DNA of 64,000 bases from Paramecium tetraurelia (Eukaryota; Ciliophora; Oligohymenophorea; Peniculida; Parameciidae), in the NCBI RefSeq assembly GCF_000165425.1, contig NW_001798955.1, positions 310,001 to 374,000 on the forward strand. The letters are read 5' to 3'. Shown here piece by piece: positions 12,590-22,829 of the stretch. Both the position numbers and the translations under genes were made by a program. Position 1 is the first letter of the stretch; the number at the start of each line of letters is the position of its first letter. The notes beneath the pieces were generated by a model. That model saw nothing but the letters and a program-made list of their open reading frames with translations, made no database searches and had not been told where the DNA came from.

Positions 12590-15338
12590 ATGAAGCTTAA
12601 AAATATAGAATAGCCATTCAAAACAAAGTAATTCTTAGATGACTGTATGAATACAAGCATCAAGTCAATAAATGTGTAAAAACAATTCATGTTAGAAGTT
12701 CATCAATTATGCGTAATATTTTAAGATTTATTTTAAAGAAAAAATTCAGCGAAGATTTGCAACACTTATATGTAATTATATATCTTTGACATTTAGAAAT
12801 TACTAAGTGTGTAAGTAGATGATGAAGAGACATTGTCCCAAAACACTGTCTTATCTAATTATATATTATCAATTAGTCATATCATTAAGTCAAGATCAGA
12901 AATCTTGTTTGAAGAGGCTATAGAGCCATTTTATCAATTCGAAGCCAACTATAGTCATTTAAACAACACCATTTCTAAAAACTATGGACATTTGTTGGAG
13001 AATTTAAAAGCATCACATGAATTGTTGAAACACAAAGCAGCTGAGTAAGAATACATTAATCAATAGCTATTATGAGGATTAGAATTAATCAATCTAAGCA
13101 CAAAATGAATAACAATATAAATTGTCTCTTAATTAAATGAATTGTATATGGGAACAATTTTTCAAGGAATTACCACAATATTATGAATAATATTAATTAA
13201 ATGAAGAAACTCGATTGACAGTAACTGAACAAACCTTTGTAAAATTCATTGAAGCCTTAGAGTACATGTTCAAACAACCAGCCAAAATAACAAACGAAAA
13301 ATTGCATTAATCATTTGATATCTAAAGAGAAAAGTTTAAAACTAGAGATCTATATGGAGAATTGTGCATACAGTCAAAAAAAATGATTAACTTTATGAAT
13401 GAGCCAAAATGCGAGATGTTTACTAGTAAAGATGAATACTTTAGAAACAAGGCAGCAAGTCTTTTACAAGAGACTGATTCCTCTAAAAACTCCAATTTCA
13501 AGGATGAAGATTTTAGAATTATGAGATAATTAATTGAAAAACCTCAGTAAGTTACATATTGTATATATTAGTTAAAATCTCTAATTGCTTTACAAAATTA
13601 AACTCATCCCTCATCTTTCTAGCAAAGAAAGAGAAGAAATAGTGTCATTTCTCCTTGGGGAATTGAAATAAAAAAATGTGGTCTAATTATAATCACATTT
13701 TCAATCCAACTTATTTCGTATTCTCATTTTCAAACTATTTAAATGGTTTGAAGATGACTTTTAGAATTAAAAACCATCTTCTAAACTCATTTAGTAATTC
13801 CTCTAGATCATCTATATAAGTTTATCCTTAAAAAGCGATTAAGGATGTTCTCTTCTTAGTAAAATAAGTAAAAAAGTTGAAATCTTTTATTCGTAAACAC
13901 TTTGGAATTCTATCTATGAGGAATTACTTACCAATTATCATTTATAAAAGCAAATGATTGACATTACTTTGAAGTATGTTTCATTTCTTCAGACTCCAAA
14001 CTCTAAAATACAATTACCGAAAGAAATGGATCAAAAATAAGATTCAATCTTTAATGGCTTCTTTTCAACCAAAACAAGAAAAATCACTTCAAATGAATCC
14101 ATCAATATAGTTAATTTAATACTTATAGCATCTAATTTACCTCCACAAACAACCTCATCAATTATTATGGAAATCATTAGATCAATTCAATAGAAAGTAT
14201 CATGTTCTATACCATTTATTGAATTGTAAGAGGCCAACTAGATGCTCAAAGAATTTTAACCATAAATGAGATAAAAATAATTGTCATAGAAAGTTGGCAA
14301 AAGAAAAAATCCTGTCTATTGTTTAATTAAATCGCTTAAGTACTTATAATTCAACGAAAATTATCTGAATGTCATTTGTATTTCTAAAGAACACTCAAAG
14401 ACTATCAAAACAAAAATGATTCGGTACTTTTTGGTTTCAGAATAAACAGGATAATTGAATCTTTAATAAAGAGTAAGATTGTGGAGTCAACTTTTAGACA
14501 TAGAAGTGAATTATAAACAAATTTAATAAGATTATTTATCTGCAAGTAAGAAATTATCAAGAGAAATTGAGAGAAGTATTGTTGTAGACATCAAAAGATC
14601 ATTCTCAACTGATTGTGAATAGAGAGATCAAATTGTCAACCAATATGAAAATAAACTTGAAAATCTACTTAGATTACATGCTTTTGATAATCCTGAAATT
14701 TCATACTATTAAGGGATGAATATGCTGATGGTATTCTTCTTATATGTTACAAATTTAAATGAAGAATTGTCATTCAGACTCTTCAGATCACTACTAGAAA
14801 AATTGTTAAGAGACATTTTCCTAGAAGGATTGAAATCTATGAGAATGCATTTTTATATTTTGGATAGGCTGATTGCTATTTTTATACCAAGATTATTTAT
14901 ACATTGGAAATAATTACAAATAGAGAGTCCTCAATTTGCAACTGTATTTTTATTATTAATTCTTAGGCCTGGTATGTTACATTATATACAAATTCGATTA
15001 ATTTGAGTCAAGTGGAGAATAATTAAGTTTGCTTTGATATATTTGAAATTGTTGTTGCAAGGGGGTGGACAGGATTTTATTCATCTACAATTGGATTATT
15101 GAAATTCTATGAAAAAATTCTTATAGAATTGGACTTTGATTAGAGTCAAAAGTTTTTAAATAATCTATCTAAAACTCAATTTTACAGATAAAAAATTGAT
15201 TAGTAAATTGAAGTACCTTTTTTCACAAATGCGAAGAACGTGAAAGTATCTATTAAGAAACAGCTAATTACAGAACTAGAAAGGGAGTATTATTAAATAA
15301 GAGAAAAGATAGATTAAATTAATTTAAATAATTTATGA
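12590..15338 (+). CDS. TBC-domain Rab GTPase-activating protein
   Basis: A protein of nearly 900 aa whose C-terminal third is a TBC domain. Both catalytic fingers are visible: the arginine finger motif IVVDIKR (IxxDxxR) and the glutamine finger in ISYYQGMN. Downstream ARGWTGF and the all-helical remainder fit. This implies acceleration of GTP hydrolysis by a Rab protein in membrane traffic. The N-terminal 550 residues are helical, contain no known domain I can name, and are joined by introns of 22-25 nt (near 13047 and 13548). The exact junction near 14975-15030 is uncertain. It converges with the next gene, 30 bp apart. Confidence 0.85.
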
Positions 15339-15368
15339 AGGAGAAATAAAATATATATTAATAAAACA

Positions 15369-17057
15369 TCATCCTTTAACTGTTTTACTTACCTCAAAAA
15401 TCGTTTTGCAAAAGAACTCTTTTTATTTATCTTTTGTCATAATATCCTATAGTTATTATTAATTAAATAAATGAATTGATCTTAGCATTCGTGTCCTTTG
15501 TAATAATAAATAACTAAATCTACTATATTCAATTAAATTCTTTGCACATACATCTTATTGTTATTTTGGTTTCCAAATTTTTAAATGACATAAAAAATTC
15601 TCTAATAATTTTTTTATTGAATTGGTTTCTTTAAAATTAGTAATTGATGATAAATAATTCAACCAAGTCAGGTTTTTAATTTCCTCAATTATCATATTAT
15701 GAATTGTTTGTGCGTTTTCAACTTGAAAGATTTTTTGAAAAATCTATAAATAATTTTATATTTTTTCTAGTTCTTTCAAGGAAGAAAAGTCCAAAAAGCT
15801 TTCAGGGTTTTTACTTTTGATTTAGTCCATAGGTATTTTATTTAAAATAAGGCGAATAGCTATAGACTAATACTTTTCTATTTATTCAGAGTTATAACTT
15901 TAAAATTTTTCTCTGTTTTCCTTATATAATGCATAAACATCATAAATATCTGTATACTTTTCGTGTTTCATCAGAAAAACTTGATATGAAAACTCATGAT
16001 CTTCCTCATAATGTTGACAGAAGGATTCAAAATATTTAATTTTCTTTTCATCAGTATAATCCTCAAATAGATCATTTAAAAGCTTCGTGAACATTGATGA
16101 GATCGTGAAATATTTCAATTTTCTTAACTCCATCAACTCTTCTTAAACATACTCAAGTTTCTCTATAAAAGCCCATTAATGACATTTTGGAATCATGTAA
16201 TCTAAGAGTCCTTATATAATTTTTTTTTATGTTAACTTTATGATAAAATAATTGTTTTCCCTTAAATAATTTTCGATAAATTAATTGATATTCTAATAAA
16301 TCTTATCTAAACCTTCAAACTTTAATTTATCAAAAAAACCTTAGATTTTATCATCATCGAACTTCTAATATTTCTGTAGAATCACTTTGGGTCCAATATA
16401 ATTCTCAAAAATTTCTTCTGATGTTAATGTTCCCATGGTAAATTAACAGAATAAGCTTAGAAGTTAAAACTTAGAATTCTTAAACTTTTATGAAACAACA
16501 GAATCGCAATATAATGGAGTTCCAATAAATACCTACTTGCAAGTTTCAAATATAAGAAAAATAATCTCCTACCCCCAAGATTAAATGCCCTCCGTCTTAA
16601 TTATATGATGAACACTAGCTTAAAGTAACTAACAAAATGTGTCTTCTTTATAAGAATCTAATTTTTGATGCACTAAGTAAGAGATCTTTCTTTTAAAAAG
16701 ATCGCAGTTTAATAATCCAGTGTTTCCTTCTTATGATGATAATAAAGGCAAAATACAGTTTGCCATTCCTTCTTTTCTTGACATTTTATTTAAATCTAAA
16801 TAGCTATCATCTATTATTCTCTCAACTTTGGAAAACTGCTTAACTTTTATTTTAGTTTCTGAATTTTTTTTTATTTTAGTGATTGTAATACCATAACCTA
16901 CCAAAGGAAATAATTCAATTTATTCATAGACATATTAGCACTATTTAAGCTTTTATATAAAATCTGGATCCTTCAGGGTCTCAACCATATTTTATAAAGA
17001 AATACAAGATCTCTCTTATTAAGAGTCTTAAAGCTGTTCTAAAAAATTTAATCTCAT
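15369..17057 (-). CDS. Unrecognised protein, 562 aa, intronless
   Basis: One uninterrupted frame from MRLNFLEQLQDS to a TGA at 15369, without any intron, unusual among its neighbours. The N-terminal half has a compact region (FPLVGYGITITKIKK) and the C-terminal half is strongly helical with many Lys, Glu and Phe (LKYFTISSMFTKLLNDL). No catalytic motif or membrane span is evident. A second ATG at 16436 (MGTLTSEEIFENY) lies in the same frame and could be an alternative start, but the upstream 200 codons are equally protein-like. I do not recognise the family. Confidence 0.65.
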
Positions 17058-17315
17058 TATTTTCTATTTTAATAATGATTTGTTTATGAAAATTACATTT
17101 CTAACAAAATTTTTGAAAATATGTAATAACTCTATATAACTTGAAAACTAAAATTTTAATATAAAAATAATAGAATAGAAGATTTAGAATTAGTTAGATA
17201 ACATTTATATATAAATTTTATTTAATATTATGATCCCTTTTAATTGAATTAGATTTATCTCTTTAACTTGATCCATATATAATAAATAATTCATATAAAA
17301 TAAAATATTTAGAAT
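17058..17315. other. AT-rich intergenic spacer
   Basis: About 260 bp between two minus-strand genes. It would hold the 3' end of the Asp/Arg-rich gene and the promoter of the 562-aa gene. No conserved open frame, hairpin or repeat was seen; it is mostly A and T runs. Confidence 0.5.
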
Positions 17316-18797
17316 TCATTGCATTTTAAACTTCATACTCTTTTTAACTTTTCTTCCTTATGGAGATTCCTCATCATTTACATCATTTTAATTAGTTTAA
17401 TCATTTTATTAGACATTCTTCACCTCTTTTTTATTCTAATTGAATTTTTTGTCTCCTTCATAACTTTCATCCTTCTCTTTTAAATATTATTCTCTTTATT
17501 TTACAAAGGTATTAAAATCGTCTTCCTCCTTGTTTTTTGTTTGTTTATTATTTTTTTAAAATCTGTCATTCTCTTAATGACCTTTCTCGTCGTTGTTGAA
17601 ACTATCTGAAAAATCATCTTTTCTTCCTCTATAATTTCTTGAAGTTTCTTTACTTTCTTCATTATAATCTGTATTTCTTCTATCAAATCTATCTCCTTTA
17701 AAGCTTCTATCATTTCTATCATTTCTATCAAATTTATCAAATTTATCAAATTTATCGAATTTATCAAATTTATCTCTTCTTTCATATCTGTCTTATCGTT
17801 AACCTCTATCCTCATATTTATCAAAACTTCTATTTTCTCTATATTGGTCTCCATTAGCTTCTCTATCATATCTTTAAGGTCTCTCTCTTCTATTGTACCT
17901 CTCTTTGTTATCATATCTTTCATATTTATCTTATTTATATGCATATTTATCAAATCTACCAGAATCATTATTATTATCTTAATCAAATTAACGATCATAT
18001 TTCTATTAATTATCATACTTGTCAAATCTGTCTCTTCTGTTGAATTATTCTGATCTATCAAATTTATTATTATATCTGTCTCCCTTATCATATCTATTAA
18101 ATTTTTCATGTCTATTCTCATAATTATCATAAGAATTTTATCTTCTGCCTTAATACTTATTTTCATTATCAAATTCTTCAGTTTCTTGTTTTCTGCCTTC
18201 CTTTTTTGGTGAATTATTTTGTTCATCTAAAAAATCAGCTTTCTTGGTATATTTATCTGTTCTTTTGATAGGTTCTTGTTGTCGAATAGGCTCATTTTCA
18301 GATACTTAAGCTATATCACTCAAAAACTATTCGTTGAGTTTGTTTTGGTTGAGTTGAAAATCAATTAAAACAGAATGAAATGTATCTAAAACTCTTGTAC
18401 TTGATAACCAAAAGCTTTTTTAATCATTTTATCTAAATTAATAAATAATAAACTACAAGTTCATTTAATGAGTACTGATGGTTTCTAAAAATTTGGAAAG
18501 ATGTGGCAATAGCAATGTTTACATATTACCTCCATCTGTTTATTAAAATGCCTTCGGGCATTTTGAATGATGGGGACATTGAGGACATACAAAGTCTTCT
18601 CTCACTCCAATTTATGCTCTTAATTCTTTATACAATTATATTTCTTGTTCTTAGGCTGGTGAATCTACTGGACAAGGAGTTGTAATTATCTTGTTGATAT
18701 CTCTTTTATGGAATCTCCAGTAAAAGTTTCCTTTTGGTAAGTCCTTGAAAGTATGTGAAATGGATTGCAAATACACCTTAAATAGTTATTAAGACAT
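17316..18797 (-). CDS. Cys-cluster protein with Asp/Arg-rich repeat tail
   Basis: The ORF runs from MSQQLFKVYLQS to TGA at 17316 with one 24-nt intron near 18436-18459. The first 100 residues contain a folded-looking basic region (PKGNFYWRFHKRD) and a Cys/His cluster (FVCPQCPHHSKCPKAF) that could bind metal. The last 330 residues are low complexity: Asp, Arg, Tyr, Asn and Gln in RYDxxxR and KFDKFDKFD patterns, typical of RNA-associated disordered tails. Because the tail is built from a 9-nt DNA repeat, its length probably varies. The family is not recognised; mitochondrial or RNA-binding roles are guesses. Confidence 0.65.
17717..17776. repeat. 9-nt tandem repeat inside the Asp/Arg tail
   Basis: The unit TCAAATTTA and close variants repeat about six times, encoding a Lys-Phe-Asp array on the minus strand. 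One unit carries a silent change (TTTATCGAA). Replication slippage is the likely origin. Confidence 0.75.
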
Positions 18798-18839
18798 AAA
18801 TTAAAATAATGTTTTAAATATTTATATTTTTGATATATC

Positions 18840-19244
18840 TCAATGACTATCGTGATGAATGTTTACTATGTAAAATGCAGTTTCGATGCTGGATACAAGG
18901 AAGGCTCTGTCCTTGACCTCAATGCCAAACTCCTTTTCAAGAGCGTCGTGAATGTGAATGCAAGTAGCAACATCAACATATCCCGCCGCATCATTCCAAT
19001 TAGTGTTAAATGTAATTGGGGTGGACTCCCACTATAAAGATAATTGAATCAAGATATACTCTTTCTGGGTCGATTTTTCTTAATCTTTCTCCAACCACCT
19101 TAATGATTCTCTTAGCTGTTACTGCTGGCTAAAGAATAGAAGATTTGGTACATTGTTATAGACAGAACCATTAGGAAAGTGATAAGCATAGAGAGGAGCT
19201 TGGGATTACATACTCTTCACAACAGTAGATATTAATTTATTCAT
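18840..19244 (-). CDS. Mitochondrial acyl-carrier-like protein without the carrier serine
   Basis: About 117 aa with a short N-terminal extension that could be a mitochondrial presequence (MNKLISTVVKSMQSQ). The acyl-carrier fold follows: helix I (AKRIIKVVGERLRKIDPE) and helix II-III (ALEKEFGIEVKDRAFL), close to NDUFAB1/ACPM. At the position of the usual Asp-Ser-Leu-Asp motif the sequence reads GYVD, so the serine that carries phosphopantetheine is absent. It therefore cannot be loaded in the standard way and may be a structural subunit, for example in complex I or an LYR-protein complex. Two introns (23 and 28 nt) were removed. Confidence 0.72.
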
Positions 19245-19276
19245 ATTTTAATTATTATTATATTTGATTAATATAC

Positions 19277-19738
19277 TCATTGTTTCTTTGCTTGTTATTT
19301 TTTTGGTTATGTTTTTTTGGTATGTTCCTTGGGTTGTTCTTTGGTTTATTCCTTTTACTCTTTTGGTTATTGCTTTTTTTATTCCTTCTTCTCATCCTTG
19401 ACTTCAACTTCAGCATCTTCCTTCAATTTCTTGATTCTCAACATGCCTTATTTTGCAGATAATCCAGCAGGAGTACTAATGGATGAAATAAAGTAATACT
19501 TGACTTCCCAAGCACCACCAGCAATTTGTAATCCAGTTTGTGTGCATCTCCAAATACCAATAGCTTATCTCTTGAGTGAATGCTAGAATATTATAACATA
19601 TATTACAGCTCCAGTAAAAGTGTTGAAATATCTTTGATGTTATGAAATTTCGAACTTCTTGATAATCTTTCTTAAAGATGCACCATATCTGGTACCATAT
19701 TTTCCTGTAATTCCAACCTTCTTTGTTTTTTTGGTCAT
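19277..19738 (-). CDS. RPL37A: 60S ribosomal protein eL43 (L37a) with Lys/Gln tail
   Basis: The N-terminus is almost canonical ([20 protein letters not shown], then KKFEISQHQRYF) and GIWRC and AGGAW mark the later strands, so the assignment to eL43 is firm. Two introns of 24 nt are removed near 19584 and 19476. Two things differ from the family. Of the four zinc-binding cysteines only one remains (FNTFTGA replaces the first CxxC, CTQT the second). After the normal end about 35 extra residues of Lys, Gln and Pro follow. The protein should still sit at the 60S surface near the E site. Confidence 0.88.
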
Positions 19739-19788
19739 TTCAAATAATAATTAAAATCTTTAATTTATTTTTAAATAATTGAACAACA

Positions 19789-20479
19789 ATGAGTGATTCA
19801 GATGATGATATTTTTAAAAAGAAGAAGCCAAGCAAAAAGAAAATTGAGCAATAACAAAAATAAAAACAACCCTAACAAGTTGAATAACAACCACAATAAC
19901 TCAAATAAGAACTAAATCAACCATAATAACAATTAAACATTCACAAGAATCCAAAGGTGGTCATCTATTGCAAAGTTTGTACATTCCCTGTTGAATTCTG
20001 CTCATATTCTAAGGCTCCCCAAGAATGCAAAGAATGGTTAAAAACATCATTTAAAGATCTTTATGCAAATTTATATCCCGAAGATCTCAAATTAGAATAA
20101 GAAAAATAGGCTGCTCAATAACAACCTCAATAAGAACAATAATAACAATAATAAGGCTAACCCCCTGAAAAAAAGAAAAAGAAGAAGGTCAAGGTGACTG
20201 AAAGCGAAATGGTATATATAAAGGTCAAGGAAAGAAACAGGAGCAAGTTCATAACAACCTTAACAGGATTAGAAAAACATGGTAATCATTCTAGTTATCT
20301 AAGGTCTTGATATCAAGGAAGCTTAAAAAAAAATTAGTAAAAAATTTGGTTGTGGTTCCTCAATCAATGAAAAAGGAGATATTGAACTACAAGGGGATTT
20401 GAGCGCAGAATTGGAGGAATGGCTTCCAAAAGAATATCCAACAATTAAAGAAGACATGATTGCAATTCAAGAAAAATGA
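19789..20479 (+). CDS. DENR: Density-regulated protein DENR (SUI1 domain)
   Basis: After an acidic start and a long Gln-rich region there is the DENR N-terminal zinc element (VIYCKVCTFPVEFC) and, after a second Gln-rich linker and a basic KKKKKKVKV patch, a SUI1 domain (FITTLTGLEKHG, then KKFGCGSSINEKG and EIELQGD). This is the partner of MCT-1 in tRNA/40S recycling and re-initiation. A 22-nt intron at 20282-20303 ends AAG. The two poly-Gln inserts are made of TAA/TAG/CAA mixtures and are larger than in animal DENR. The length is about 222 aa. Confidence 0.9.
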
Positions 20480-20516
20480 GATTTAAATCAGAAATATCTA
20501 TATATTTTAAATATAA

Positions 20517-20960
20517 ATGAAACACCGTCAAAAGCAGAAACATAACTCTCAATTATACACAGTCGAAAAAGTTGTGGACAAACGATATGATCCTGTTTCG
20601 AAAGAATTATAATATTGCATTAAATGGGAAGGGTATAGTGAAGCAGATAACACTTGGGAACCTTTGAAAAATCTAAAGAATGTTTTATCTGAGATTGAGG
20701 AATTCGAAAATTAATAGAACAATAAGAAATAAAATATATCTCTCAAAATTGATAATAAAAAACTCAAATAATTGCTTCTCAATAAATTAACTCATTTTCT
20801 TGAAAAAATAGCCCTAAAACCATCATAATAATAATAAGAAATAAGTCTAAGCGATTTTGAGAGTTCATGCGAGGAAATTAAACCAAAAAAAAGACAATAA
20901 GATGCCCAGCCTAATATTATTACAGATCAATTCAAACCAAAATCTTAAATTCTATCATGA
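20517..20960 (+). CDS. Chromodomain protein, HP1-like
   Basis: A 147-aa protein with one clear chromodomain at residues 13-65: LYTVEKVVDKRYD, YCIKWEGYSEADNTWEP and a terminal helix ending IEEFE. The three aromatic cage residues (Tyr in YTVEKV, Trp in KWEGY, Trp in NTWEP) are present, so binding of methylated histone H3 is expected. The rest is Gln/Lys-rich and no chromoshadow domain is seen before the TGA at 20958. The downstream sequence stays open in another frame, so an undetected intron could extend it. In ciliates such proteins act in heterochromatin or genome rearrangement. Confidence 0.85.
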
Positions 20961-21149
20961 AGCTACCATTGGTGTCCCTAAATTTGAGAATCTAATATTG
21001 ATTTTTGATATTATCTTGTTAATTTTTGTATCATCTAAAAATCTCAGGACTCATAAGTAAAAGAAAAACCTCATTAAGCCACTTATTTTAATACATAGAA
21101 ATATAAAAACATATAAAAAGTCAATTTATTATATATTTATTAAACATCA

Positions 21150-22142
21150 ATGATTATTGAAGCTAATTCTTTGGCCGATGAATTAAAAGGAGTTTCTAGG
21201 TACGAAAAAGTAAATCTAACACTAATACCAAATAGGTTGCTTATATATCAATTTTTATGATTGGATTACTTGTTATTAAAACTGATGATGCATACATTAC
21301 GTGTCAAACTTCGACTGAATTTTAAGGAATAATTTGGGAAATGGGATTGATTCCATTAGCCTTCTTGGGAGATGTAACTAAAAATTTGAACATAAATATA
21401 TTTGTTGTTGGCTTGGTTCAATTTTTGGTCTGTCAATTAAGATTGCAATTTACGATGATTTATTTGCTTTATAAAATATTGGGACAAGGGAAAATGGTAT
21501 TATATTAAATATATTTAAGAGACTTATAGTTTACTTTACTTGATACCCTTGATAACAAATACCATATTGCCACATTAAAAAGTATTATTTGGTTTTGCAT
21601 AATTTGTATTAGTGTTATTAATTATAATGCTAAATAAAACACTTATGCAAGAAAAATAACACAAACAAAAAATAAATTTTAAATTTTATGCTAGTAGATT
21701 AACAGCTTGTATTATATTAATGCAAAAATTGGACATGGTAAACAGTAATTTTTATGAAAATCAAGTGATCTTAATGGGTATCTTTTTGTTTATATAAATA
21801 GTTCTTAGTTTACCTATTGTTAAAATATTGAGTGATAGAGTACCAGATATAACTTTTGCTTTTATATTCCTCATTTACTTCTATCTAAGTCATAGTTATC
21901 TATTTATATAAAATATATTGTAAGGTTTGCTTATTTGTTTTGTTGTTGTAAAGCTCTTGCCTATTATAATGGATTAAAAATTTTCATGTATTTTTTATGA
22001 CAAAATATTAATAGTGACGATTTCATTACTTTTGCCTATAATAATATTGCAATTCCCCTTGCCAGAGTATTTTTTTGTGTTGTTAATCTTCCTGATGATC
22101 AGCGAACCACCATAAAACTTATATGAGTAGATTGAATTATGA
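21150..22142 (+). CDS. Polytopic membrane protein, unrecognised
   Basis: About 310 aa with several hydrophobic segments, for example YISIFMIGLLVI, FVVGLVQFLVCQL, FAQFVLVLLIIML and VTISLLLPIIILQF. Two introns are needed: 26 nt near 21209 (GTAAAT...AAATAG) and about 25 nt near 21496, ending GAG. An LGDVTKNLNI loop after the second span and a conserved-looking RVPDITF loop later hint at a transporter or a remodelled MFS-like protein, but I cannot name the family. It sits 27 bp upstream of GAR1 on the same strand. Confidence 0.6.
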
Positions 22143-22169
22143 ATAAAAAATATATATAAAAATTAAATT

Positions 22170-22803
22170 ATGGGCAGAGGTGATTTCAATAGTAGAGGTG
22201 GAGGAAGAGGTGCCCCAAGAGGCGGCAGTTTCGGTAGAGGAGGAGGACGAGGAGGAAGACCTCAGTAACCATAAGGGCCACCTGCAAAAGTTGAACCATT
22301 TGCTACTTTCTCTCATGTTTGTGGAAATCAAATTATTGTTAAGGCTCTAGGAAAACAATTAGTATTGAAGATGGTCATTATTAGGTTCCCAGATTCTTTA
22401 GAAGTGTGTATTTTGAAAATAAGCAACCAATCGGTAAAGTTGATGAAATATTTGGTCCAATTGAAAATTACTTATTCTCAGTAAACCTTGAAGAAGGAAT
22501 TGCTCCAAAATCAGTACTCAAAACATTTAATCAAAGTTTAAATAAGATCAATTGATTTACATGGACTCCTATGATTGCATGCCTATGGATAGATTTTTAC
22601 CCAGGCCAAAAGGTGCACCAGGAATAAGCAGAGGAGGATCAAGAGGCGGTGGTAGAGGAGGACCAAGAGGAGCACCTAGAGGAGGTGGTTTTAGCAGAGG
22701 AGGACCCCCAAGAGGTGGAAGAGGAGCACCCAGAGGAGGTGGATTTAGCAGAGGAGGTGGATAATAAAGAGGAAGTTATGGAAGAGGAGGATTTAAAAGA
22801 TGA
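22170..22803 (+). CDS. GAR1: H/ACA snoRNP protein GAR1
   Basis: The core of GAR1 is flanked by two Gly-Arg-rich domains, the exact layout of the family. The N-terminal RGG block is near residues 1-35. The core contains [20 protein letters not shown] and later [20 protein letters not shown] long RGG tail follows. Two 23-nt introns, one ending TAG and one AAG, bring the three exons into frame. GAR1 is part of the box H/ACA particle that pseudouridylates rRNA and acts with telomerase RNA in other eukaryotes. The RGG tail (22600-22790) is repetitive at the DNA level. Confidence 0.93.
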
Positions 22804-22829
22804 TAAGTATATTACATTTTATTCGATCA

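Noticed and set aside
16436..17057. A second, separate gene ending where MGTLTSEEI begins
   Set aside because: The frame is continuous through 16436 to the ATG at 17057 without any TGA, so one gene is simpler.
17501..18464. Long minus-strand frames rich in Met, Ile and Lys that look like membrane proteins
   Set aside because: They are shadows of the Asp/Arg repeat tail read in another frame.
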